NCBI RefSeq assembly: GCF_900187185.1
Contig: NZ_LT906465.1
Coordinates: 1,364,001 to 1,428,000 of the forward strand
Direction: 5' to 3'
Source of the DNA: Chryseobacterium taklimakanense
GTDB taxonomy: Bacteria; Bacteroidota; Bacteroidia; Flavobacteriales; Weeksellaceae
DNA length: 64,000 nucleotides
In this document: one piece after another, positions 56,717 to 64,000 of the stretch
Numbering within the stretch: the stretch's first letter is position 1
Layout of the letters: each line of letters opens with the position of its first letter
Position numbers and translations under genes: made by a program
Notes under the pieces: model-generated
What the model was told of the DNA's origin: nothing
Databases searched by the model: none
Seen by the model: only the letters and a program-made list of their open reading frames with translations

Positions 56717-59203
56717 TTAAGAATTTCTGTTGAAAATTTTGCTTAGCCAGTTTCTCAGTTTCACCAAAGTTGGCTCTTCGTAGTTTTTATCTTCATCAAA
56801 GTAACCATAACCGTACCCATAGCCATAACCATAATCATAGCCGTATCCCTGATTGACCAGGTAATCATTATACACAAGCCCTAAGTTTTCAACCTCGTGT
56901 TTATGGTATTTTTCGGTGATCATCTTCAGCATATACTTTTCGGTATATTCATGCCGAACCACATACACATTGGCGTCAGCAAGCTTCATCAACTCAAATG
57001 AGTCTGCGACTAACCCAGCCGGTGGTGAATCTAAGATAACAAAATCATATTCGCGGCGCAGCTGGTTTATAAAATCGATATTTCTCTGGCTCATAAGCAA
57101 TTCCGACGGATTTGGCGGAATTGGGCCTGATGTTGCCACATGAAGAGAAGGAACGGCAGTTTCATTAATTATCTGCTCCATACTCACTTCACCGGTAAGA
57201 AAATTAGAGATGCCGTATTTATTATTTATATTAAAATCACCGAAAATTTTAGGTTTTCTAAGATCCATTCCAAGCAAAATGGTTTTCTTCCCACTCAATG
57301 CCAAAACTGATGCAATATTAATTGAAGTAAATGTTTTGCCTTCTGTGCCTACAGAGGATGTAACGAGTATCACCTTGCTTGTCCCGTCTTCATTGTAGAG
57401 AAATCGTAAATTGGCTCTGATACCACGGAACGCTTCTGCGATCGATGATTTGGGCTGATGTAAAACCGTGAGGTTATTTTCATAATTATTTCTACCAATG
57501 ACACCCAAAAGTGGAATCCTGGTAGCGCTGAGTAGCTCCCTGATGTTCCTGACCTTGTTGTCTAAAAGCTCCCCAATAATGAGAAATAACAGAGGTAAAG
57601 CCAAAAGCCCCCCGATAATTGTATATTTAGCTCTGGTCACATTTGGGGCTATAGGCCCCTGCCCCGTATTTTTAGCCGGGTCTATAACCTGCAGGTCAGA
57701 ACGGCTGGTCTGCATGCGCATATCGGTTTCTGCCTGTTTGGTAAGTAGTGCATTATATGTACTTTCTATGATGTTGTAACCTCTTTCTACGTCAAAATAT
57801 CTGCGCTGCTGTTCAGGGAGTTTTATCAGCTGGTTTTCTGCGGCACTTATTTCGCGGTTTATTTTATTAATTTCATCATAATATCCTGCGTAATATCTGC
57901 GCAGACTGTTTTGAGAGTTTCCACTGGCTTCATTAATCAGTCGGTTGATCTCACGCATTGGTTCAGAATTCGGCGTATAGATCTGCGCCAGCTCTCTTCT
58001 TTTAGCATATAGAGATTTCAAGTCACTTACTGTGGCATTAAACATTCCATCTTCAATTCCTGCGGCATTCAGACTGATCATTCGGTCTAAATTTGCGGTT
58101 GCTAAAGAGTTTCTTACCGCATTCAGCGAGTTCACTTTTGTAAGCAGGTCTGCACGTTTCGCCTCCAAAGTGGCAATTTTCTCGACGGTTTTAGCATCTT
58201 TACCTTCTACATCAAATAATCCTTCTGTGATTTTGACCTGATTAAGCTTTTGGGATGCGGAGTCTAATTTCTTTCTGATGGACTTCAGGTTTTCTGCAAG
58301 GTATTCAGAAGTGTTCTTATCTACAACATTTTGATCGCGAAGTCTTTTTTTGATGAGTTCGTCCACTGTAGTATTAAGGAACTGTACGGTGCCGTTCAGA
58401 TTATAACCTCTTTTGGTTATGATCATAATGGTAGGCAATTCTTTGTCGAAATCAACTGCGATGTTATTGACTATACTATTTACCGCGTCGTTTACCGTAC
58501 TTAAAGTAATGATAATGTTATCCAATTCAATAGACGGCTTCACCGGGTTCTTGACCAGTTTAAACCTAAAATTCGGTGTGGTATACCATTGGCCGACTGA
58601 AATATTGGTTTTCTTTGGCTGTGCATAGGTATTTATCCTTTCGAACGCCTCCGTGTTATAATTGTAAAGATTTGTGCTTCGCCCTTCTTCGGGGAGCTGT
58701 ACTTCGTAAGTATTTGCTCCTTTAGGAATGAGGGTAATCGGAAAATTAACCTGCTGTAAGTGGGTCCGGTCAATCACAAGGAACACCGGTGAATCGTATT
58801 TATCCAGATAAGTTTGCTTTATTGCGCCCTTTGTAGCATAGTTTACAAAAAGATCCAGATTATTTACCAAATATTCATTGTGGGAACGCGACAGGATCAT
58901 CTTTTTAAGATATACGCCGTCCCGGTTTGAATCTTGACCCCAAATAAAATTGATCGACTGACTGGGTGTAAAATAGCTGGCGGTATTTTTAGAAATACTC
59001 AATGAAAGGCTGGAGGAGTAGATTCGCTGTGCATAATACTTATTGTATATATAATAAATGCCATATCCCAACAACCCCATCAGTACAAACCAATACCAAT
59101 TCTTTATGACACGGCGTATAAAATGCTCTGGATCAAATAAGGAGAAACTCCCGTATTTTTCGGCGAGGTTGTTTTTTCCCGGTGTATTTTTATCTGGAAT
59201 CAT
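56717..59203 (-). CDS. wzc: Polysaccharide co-polymerase / tyrosine autokinase (Wzc-type)
   Basis: 828 residues. An N-terminal cytosolic part and TM1 (YWFVLMGLLGYGIYYIY, about residues 37-53) precede a long periplasmic Wzz region with coiled-coils (about 60-520). TM2 is YTIIGGLLALPLLFLII. The C-terminal BY-kinase has Walker A in TSSVGTEGKTFTSINIAS, A' in KTILLGMDLRKPKI and Walker B in YDFVILDSPPAG. The tail is a Tyr/Gly cluster (YGYDYGYGYGYGYGYF) that should be autophosphorylated. It controls capsule chain length and export with Wza, encoded 3 bases upstream. Encoding hexamer repeats are noted under findings. Confidence 0.94.
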   Translation of the reverse strand: MIPDKNTPGKNNLAEKYGSFSLFDPEHFIRRVIKNWYWFVLMGLLGYGIYYIYNKYYAQRIYSSSLSLSISKNTASYFTPSQSINFIWGQDSNRDGVYLKKMILSRSHNEYLVNNLDLFVNYATKGAIKQTYLDKYDSPVFLVIDRTHLQQVNFPITLIPKGANTYEVQLPEEGRSTNLYNYNTEAFERINTYAQPKKTNISVGQWYTTPNFRFKLVKNPVKPSIELDNIIITLSTVNDAVNSIVNNIAVDFDKELPTIMIITKRGYNLNGTVQFLNTTVDELIKKRLRDQNVVDKNTSEYLAENLKSIRKKLDSASQKLNQVKITEGLFDVEGKDAKTVEKIATLEAKRADLLTKVNSLNAVRNSLATANLDRMISLNAAGIEDGMFNATVSDLKSLYAKRRELAQIYTPNSEPMREINRLINEASGNSQNSLRRYYAGYYDEINKINREISAAENQLIKLPEQQRRYFDVERGYNIIESTYNALLTKQAETDMRMQTSRSDLQVIDPAKNTGQGPIAPNVTRAKYTIIGGLLALPLLFLIIGELLDNKVRNIRELLSATRIPLLGVIGRNNYENNLTVLHQPKSSIAEAFRGIRANLRFLYNEDGTSKVILVTSSVGTEGKTFTSINIASVLALSGKKTILLGMDLRKPKIFGDFNINNKYGISNFLTGEVSMEQIINETAVPSLHVATSGPIPPNPSELLMSQRNIDFINQLRREYDFVILDSPPAGLVADSFELMKLADANVYVVRHEYTEKYMLKMITEKYHKHEVENLGLVYNDYLVNQGYGYDYGYGYGYGYGYFDEDKNYEEPTLVKLRNWLSKIFNRNS

Positions 59204-59206
59204 CTC

Positions 59207-60061
59207 TTACAGTCTCGTGATTAGTAAATAGATTGACATAGCGGTAGTTAGCAAAGAAACTCCGGTAGTAAGGGTCTGCAATGGATCTTTACCAAACCCG
59301 TAAAAACTCTTATTACGGGTGTTTAGGTAGATGATATCACCGTTTTGGATCCAGTAATAAGGCGAGTTCATCACATCTTCTCTCGTAAGATCCAGCTTTA
59401 CGGTCTTTATACCTTCCGGATAACGTCTTTGGAGCATTACATTCTTCCTGTCAATGGTTCTGTTAAGCCCACCGTTCTGTGCAATGGCCTCCATTATATT
59501 CAGCGTATTGGTGTACGATTTCTTTTCGCCCGTCAATCCAGTGGTCTCAATATCACCCAGTATATAGTATTTTATACCGTCCAAAAACAATCGTACTTCA
59601 GATTTCCCTTCGACAAAATTTTTGTCAACATGGCTTTGAATTTCCTGCTGTATATCCTCTACCGTTCTGCCTTCAGCTTTTAAATATCCAATCCCGAAAA
59701 CATAGATGTCACCTTTGGAATCGACCCTGATACCCTGAAAATAAAATCTTTCATTTCCGTTTGCACTTCCACTTCCAACTGAGGATCCGCCACTTATCAC
59801 ACCACTTCCACCGGAAGATGGCTGTGCATTTAGCGCTGAATAAAATTGCGCTGCATCGCCTTTAGGTGTCGTGATGATATTTAAATGGAAGATATCGTTT
59901 TTGGTCACTCTGTACTCCTGCATATTGTACGGAACCAAACCTTCCTCATTTATCACAAGGCTCTCATTAGGCTGCATATAACGCACATCACGGGTCGTCA
60001 TACATGATGTGAGGAGAAAGGATGTGAGAATAAATAGTGCGAATTGAAAATTTTTCATCAT
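59207..60061 (-). CDS. wza: Polysaccharide export lipoprotein (Wza-type)
   Basis: 284 residues. The signal MMKNFQFALFILTSFLLTSC has lipobox LLTSC. The Poly_export domain contains YRVTKNDIFHLNIITTPKGD and FGIGYLKAEGRTVEDIQQEI; SLBB-like segments follow (YYILGDIETTGLTGEK, IMEAIAQNGGLNRTID). A Ser/Gly-rich insert (PSSGGSGVISGGSSVGSG) lies in the first domain. The C-terminus ends in a hydrophobic stretch. Shorter than E. coli Wza, as usual in Bacteroidota. It forms the outer-membrane export channel with Wzc. Confidence 0.92.
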   Translation of the reverse strand: MMKNFQFALFILTSFLLTSCMTTRDVRYMQPNESLVINEEGLVPYNMQEYRVTKNDIFHLNIITTPKGDAAQFYSALNAQPSSGGSGVISGGSSVGSGSANGNERFYFQGIRVDSKGDIYVFGIGYLKAEGRTVEDIQQEIQSHVDKNFVEGKSEVRLFLDGIKYYILGDIETTGLTGEKKSYTNTLNIMEAIAQNGGLNRTIDRKNVMLQRRYPEGIKTVKLDLTREDVMNSPYYWIQNGDIIYLNTRNKSFYGFGKDPLQTLTTGVSLLTTAMSIYLLITRL

Positions 60062-60092
60062 TTTTTAAAATTGGATACAAAAATAACATTTT

Positions 60093-61205
60093 TTAGACAC
60101 CACGAAATTTTCTGATCACCACGGGAATGTAAGCTCCAATAAAGCCTAAGGCAAGTATGATAACTAGTAAAAAATTGTTATCGATATGTCTACAAAAATA
60201 AGCAGTAACTATTATAAAAAGATAATATAAAATAATATAAAAAGTTGACCTGCGGTGTGTTAGTCCTAGATCCAGCAATTTATGATGGATGTGGTTGCGG
60301 TCTGCCTGAAAAATACTTTGTTTATTCAGAAGTCTTAAGATAATTACATTTAGAGTATCAATTATTGGTAACGCAAGTATCGCTACAGCGATTACAGGAG
60401 CGGACTTTAAATGATAACGCGGGATACCAGGCATTTTTTTATCAATAAAAATATCAATGAAACATATGGCGGTAAAAGCCAGCAAAAAACCTAAAATCAT
60501 GGAACCCGTGTCTCCCATAAAAATCTTGTATTTTCGATAGTTTGAAAGGTTATAATAAAGGAAGGCCAACAGTGCACCCACAATAACTGCTGATAAGATT
60601 ACAAGCGGATAATTATAATCGCCAAGCCTGAAGTAACTTATTCCAAAGAGAGCACTGCAGATCATTGAGTAACTTCCTGCCAAACCATCAATTCCATCAA
60701 TAAGATTAAACGCATTTATTATAATGATGAAAGTTACGATGCTAAAAAGGATGCTGAAGACGTAATTGAGTTCATAAATACCAAAAACACCAAAAAGATT
60801 CCTGATCCGAACATCTGAACCGATTACAATTAAGGCAGAAACAAGTATCTGAGCGATAAGTTTTTTATAAGCTCTCATAACAACAATATCATCCATAACA
60901 CCTATGAACAGCAAAATAACAAGCGAAGCCGATAAAAATTTGTAGAGATCAAACAGCTCATAAGCAAACACCGGAAGACATACGGCAATGGAATAGAATA
61001 TTGCAATCCCGCCAAGATTTGGAATTTTTCGCAGATGTGAACTTCTAAATTCCGGTTCATTCATCAGGTTTTTTCTATGGGAGATTTTTATAATCGTAGG
61101 AATCGTGTAAAATGTAATAAGAAATGAAATCAGGAATCCTAATCCAAGCTTTACGTAAAATACCGGGATATTTAATTCATTTAATAATATATCAAAACGT
61201 TCCAT
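60093..61205 (-). CDS. Undecaprenyl-phosphate sugar-1-phosphate transferase (WecA/MraY family)
   Basis: 370 residues with about ten membrane segments. Family motifs: NEPEFRSSHLRKIPNLGG, the Asp pair in IGVMDDIVVMRAYKKL, NAFNLIDGIDGLAGS, IFMGDTGSMILGFLLAF and the His cluster RNHIHHKLLDLGLTHR. It transfers GlcNAc-1-phosphate or a similar sugar to undecaprenyl phosphate, starting the repeat unit built by this operon. The exact sugar is not determined. Confidence 0.93.
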   Translation of the reverse strand: MERFDILLNELNIPVFYVKLGLGFLISFLITFYTIPTIIKISHRKNLMNEPEFRSSHLRKIPNLGGIAIFYSIAVCLPVFAYELFDLYKFLSASLVILLFIGVMDDIVVMRAYKKLIAQILVSALIVIGSDVRIRNLFGVFGIYELNYVFSILFSIVTFIIIINAFNLIDGIDGLAGSYSMICSALFGISYFRLGDYNYPLVILSAVIVGALLAFLYYNLSNYRKYKIFMGDTGSMILGFLLAFTAICFIDIFIDKKMPGIPRYHLKSAPVIAVAILALPIIDTLNVIILRLLNKQSIFQADRNHIHHKLLDLGLTHRRSTFYIILYYLFIIVTAYFCRHIDNNFLLVIILALGFIGAYIPVVIRKFRGV

Positions 61206-61208
61206 AAT

Positions 61209-62339
61209 TTACCAGAGTACATTTTGATATTTTCCGGCAGTGAAGCGCCCACGGTCAGCAGTACCCTGCCCAAAATAGAAAAACATCATGGTTAGATAGG
61301 TCATAAAGCCCAAATACAGCATGCTCTTCAAACTGTCACGCACGGCATAAACGAGATTTGGCAGACAAAACATTGTTAAAAAAAAGAGATAAGCGCCGGG
61401 CAGCCTTACTGCAAAAATCTCATTAGTCCTGAAAAAATAGAACATAGCCAAACCAAAAACCGCAAGATTGCGCATATATTCATAATACCACACCTTCTCG
61501 CAGCCCTCATTATCATACCTTATCAGAATAATGATCCAAAACAATTTCACAATGTCGTTCAACCCTGTATCCACTTCACTGCCATAGTACCGGTCATTCA
61601 AATACCCTGTATACGCACCGCCCACGTCCTGAGGGGTAACATTCTCGAGCAGTGAGCCACCCAACTTATAAAGCTCCAAGGGTGAAATAAGCAGAGAAAT
61701 TATCAGAATCCAAAAAATTCTGGTCTTGTTTAAAGGAATTTTTGCCAGCCAATACGCCGGAATAAACACAATTGAAGTTTTATGGAATCCCAGCGCAATA
61801 TACATACATAGCAGGAACATCCATAAATTCCGCTCTTTGATGTATTTAAAAGAAAAAACACTTACTGCAATGCCGAGACCCTGCCGCATCTGGCCGCTGT
61901 CTTCGAAAAACATTACCGGCATAAAATAGAAAAGTGCCGCTAAAGCAGGAAACTCCACATTTTCGTATATGGAAGTAAATTTAAGGCTGACAGCGAGAAT
62001 TGCCATTACCAGAGTTACAAAATAGAAAGGTAACCCTACATCAAAAATTATTTTATTGAGGAAGACAAAGATCCACTCTATTTCCTCAGCATTTGGCTGG
62101 AAGAGTGCCTTGTCTAAAACATCACCATAAGAGGTATACAGTGCAAATCCCGAAAAAAGGGTGCGGTAAACCGGATAGTCAGCCCCTACATCTGTACGGA
62201 AGCCCACGGCAACAACAATAAGAATGCCTGCTACCCACAGGAAAATGCTCTGTTTTTTTTTCGTTTTAAAAATCTCTATATAACTTGCTGTTGCAAGAAT
62301 CAGGAAGATTGCAATGAAAATCGGATGCAGGACCGGCAT
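61209..62339 (-). CDS. EpsG-family polysaccharide polymerase (Wzy-like)
   Basis: 376 residues, about ten membrane segments (IFIAIFLILATASYI, FLWVAGILIVVAVGF, FYFVTLVMAILAVSL, IFWILIISLLISPLEL). The pattern RTDVGADYPVYRTLF after the first helices and the GFHKTSIVFIPAYWLA segment are typical of EpsG/Wzy proteins in exopolysaccharide loci. It should polymerise lipid-linked repeat units at the periplasmic face. It starts 3 bases before the initiating transferase gene in transcription order. Confidence 0.85.
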   Translation of the reverse strand: MPVLHPIFIAIFLILATASYIEIFKTKKKQSIFLWVAGILIVVAVGFRTDVGADYPVYRTLFSGFALYTSYGDVLDKALFQPNAEEIEWIFVFLNKIIFDVGLPFYFVTLVMAILAVSLKFTSIYENVEFPALAALFYFMPVMFFEDSGQMRQGLGIAVSVFSFKYIKERNLWMFLLCMYIALGFHKTSIVFIPAYWLAKIPLNKTRIFWILIISLLISPLELYKLGGSLLENVTPQDVGGAYTGYLNDRYYGSEVDTGLNDIVKLFWIIILIRYDNEGCEKVWYYEYMRNLAVFGLAMFYFFRTNEIFAVRLPGAYLFFLTMFCLPNLVYAVRDSLKSMLYLGFMTYLTMMFFYFGQGTADRGRFTAGKYQNVLW

Positions 62340-62355
62340 TTAAACATTTGTGTTT

Positions 62356-63342
62356 TTATATTATTATCCTAATCAATTTTTCCTGACCGAAAAAATAGAG
62401 TAAATAATAAATTTGCTTTTTCAGTGGCAAAGATAAAAGATAATTCTTATTAAACCTTCTGTATAAAATAATTTCGGCGGTGGAAATTTTTCTTTCTTTT
62501 CTGAAATCCTTTAGTTTACGGGACATTTTATAAAATAATTCCTTATCCTTTACAAATGCCAAATAAGCCAAAAATGTATAGATGCCTTCTAAAATCTGGA
62601 AACCTTTGAGCGCATCCTTTTGATACGAATATTTTGAACTGTGGAATGCTTTTTCTACATCCTCCACAGCATTTAAAATGTCGAGGCCCTTTCCCGTGTG
62701 TGTTTTGGTGATAGAATCTGTGCGTTCGAGATACTGGTAATGGTAATTTTGAGTTTGTGCAATTGTGGTGCATTTCAGCAGCAGCTGCGGAATGAGTTGA
62801 ATATCTTCAAAATGAATTCCCTTTTTGAATCTGACCTCCTCAAATAACTCCTTTCGAAAAATCTTGTTGCAGGCAAAATAGCTCAAATCGGAAAAAACTG
62901 TGAAATTATTCCTCAGATCAATTATTTCCGGCATATTGGGAATCTGGGTGAGTTTTTGAGTAACATTTCCCTGTTCGTCAACTTTCTGAAGGTTGCAGAC
63001 AACCATTTCAGCATTATATTTTTTTGCAAGATCATACATTTCCCCGAACATCGTTGCGGTAACATAATCGTCGCTGTCTACAAAACCGATAAATTCCCCT
63101 GTGGCGCGGTCCAGCCCGTAATTCCTTGCATCACTCAGCCCACCGTTTTCCTTTGTAAAGTTTCTGATTTTCTCAGGATACTTTTCGCTGAATTCATCAA
63201 TAATTTCCTGTGAATGATCACCGCTTCCGTCATTTACCACAATAATTTCGATATCCTGCAGCGTCTGTGACACCAGAGAGCCAAGGCACTTCCGCAGGTA
63301 TTTTTCTACATTGTATACCGGTACAATAACAGAAACTTTCAC
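62356..63342 (-). CDS. Glycosyltransferase family 2
   Basis: 328 residues, GT-A fold. It begins KVSVIVPVYNVEKYLRKCL. Nucleotide binding is EIIVVNDGSGDHSQEIID; the DxD is FVDSDDYVTATMF, and the GGLSDARNYGL loop is typical. The C-terminal region is helical and basic (RKLKDFRKERK). It adds one sugar to the capsule repeat unit on the cytoplasmic face. The start overlaps the end of the next upstream gene at 63343. Confidence 0.93.
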   Translation of the reverse strand: MKVSVIVPVYNVEKYLRKCLGSLVSQTLQDIEIIVVNDGSGDHSQEIIDEFSEKYPEKIRNFTKENGGLSDARNYGLDRATGEFIGFVDSDDYVTATMFGEMYDLAKKYNAEMVVCNLQKVDEQGNVTQKLTQIPNMPEIIDLRNNFTVFSDLSYFACNKIFRKELFEEVRFKKGIHFEDIQLIPQLLLKCTTIAQTQNYHYQYLERTDSITKTHTGKGLDILNAVEDVEKAFHSSKYSYQKDALKGFQILEGIYTFLAYLAFVKDKELFYKMSRKLKDFRKERKISTAEIILYRRFNKNYLLSLPLKKQIYYLLYFFGQEKLIRIII

Positions 63343-64000
63343 TTATCTGTTAATAAAATTAAATAAACGTGTGTTCAGATAACCTTTCTTCGCCTGGTCA
63401 TAATCTTCCTGGGAACACGGAAGGCAATCTTCAAGATTACCGCTGTCTCCGAAATACCAAAGCCCGCTAAAAGTGTCTCTTTGAAAAGCATATTCCGAAT
63501 CATCCACCAAAACCCAGAATGTTTCCAGTTTTTTCTCTTTCGGATGGCTTCTACGGATATTTATTCCCTCCATAAGATACCAGACCATCTGTGCCAACAA
63601 CTGGTGATTCAGCACATGATCGGTTTCAATATCAAGATTAAAGATCCCTACTGACTGCAGTTTACTGCTGAGTCCCGCCTCCTTCATATAGGCACAAATC
63701 TCTCTGTGGTTCAGTCCGTTCACCTGTGGATGCAACGAAAATGGCTCACTCATGCTTTCTACGGCATCGCAGTTTACAGTCACCAAATTGGCATTCCTGA
63801 AGTAAGGTTCAGTTTTCGCTGTGCTGTTCATCATTTCGGCCAATCTTACCACATCGAATTCAACTTCTTTGATCAGTTTAACGCTGTCAGCCTCGTTCAA
63901 ATGTTTTTGGTAACCTAAATGGTGATAGTTCTTTATGGAGAAATTTTTTGATGAAAAAATCCGGCTGAGAAAATTCTTCTCGTTGATCTCTTCGCCTTCG
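63343..64000 (-). CDS. Arginase/formimidoylglutamase-family protein, C-terminal part (5' end outside window)
   Basis: About 218 residues are visible; the frame is open to the window edge, so the TTG at 63900 is not the true start. Blocks such as NYHHLGYQKHLNEADS, FRNANLVTVNCDAVESMSEP, HREICAYMKEAGLSSKLQSV and GIFNLDIETDHVLNHQL match the ureohydrolase fold as used in Bacteroidota formimidoylglutamase-type proteins. The usual S-x-D-x-D metal motif is reduced to VNCDAVE here, so catalytic activity is uncertain. It probably belongs to another unit than the capsule genes, although it directly abuts the GT2 gene. Confidence 0.7.
   Translation of the reverse strand, partial: EGEEINEKNFLSRIFSSKNFSIKNYHHLGYQKHLNEADSVKLIKEVEFDVVRLAEMMNSTAKTEPYFRNANLVTVNCDAVESMSEPFSLHPQVNGLNHREICAYMKEAGLSSKLQSVGIFNLDIETDHVLNHQLLAQMVWYLMEGINIRRSHPKEKKLETFWVLVDDSEYAFQRDTFSGLWYFGDSGNLEDCLPCSQEDYDQAKKGYLNTRLFNFINR

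Overview
The window reads as chromosomal DNA of a Bacteroidota member of the Flavobacteriales, most likely Weeksellaceae (Chryseobacterium, Kaistella or Epilithonimonas type). The reasons are the protein families present (T9SS type B sorting domain, DUF6759, DUF6089, DUF4407 and DUF4252 families, fused IcmF mutase), promoters of the Bacteroidota form TAnnTTTG with or without an upstream TTTG, very short leaders with no Shine-Dalgarno sequence, and a 16S rRNA 3' end whose anti-Shine-Dalgarno core is altered.

Layout. 1-2.65 kb: cell-surface glycosyltransferases. 2.7-10.4 kb: housekeeping genes gltX, accA, tsf and trmB, with a secreted T9SS protein. 10.4-11.8 kb: an IS3-family element inside the loop of a terminator. 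11.8-16.7 kb: a SAM-I riboswitch with a MetY-type sulfhydrylase, a small lipoprotein, and rplM-rpsI-rpsB. 16.8-20.2 kb: the fused coenzyme-B12 mutase. 20.3-21.6 kb: IS110-family copy 1. 21.6-28.4 kb: a copper-storage-type protein, an MBL hydrolase, a serine hydrolase, a PadR cassette, ruvC and a DUF4407 protein. 28.4-34.3 kb: guaB, an ECF sigma/anti-sigma operon with its secreted partners, and a GlmU-like protein. 34.4-41.7 kb: an AT-rich GT39-like membrane protein, rpmE2, a beta-helix lipoprotein, a MazG-like protein, aroA, an SDR and a BamA-like barrel. 41.9-47.7 kb: a complete rrn operon on the minus strand (16S, tRNA-Ile, tRNA-Ala, 23S, 5S) with two tandem promoters. 47.8-49.0 kb: IS110 copy 2. 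49.1-56.5 kb: rfbD, a thioesterase, and the envelope-biogenesis cluster uppS-bamA-ompH-ompH. 56.7-63.3 kb: a Wzx/Wzy-type capsule or exopolysaccharide operon. The right edge cuts an arginase-family gene.

The most notable observations concern the IS110 element. Its 5' noncoding region has the architecture of a bridge RNA: two internal-loop modules in the expected order and polarity carry short guides that match the target flanks and the element's own ends. Both copies sit at the same position of a dispersed hairpin element, so the transposon appears to be addressed to a repeat family. The window also shows heptanucleotide-period intergenic repeats with a different 'word' at each site, a 16S rRNA without the CCUCC core, and an arrangement of tsf and rpsB that a single ~8-kb inversion would explain.
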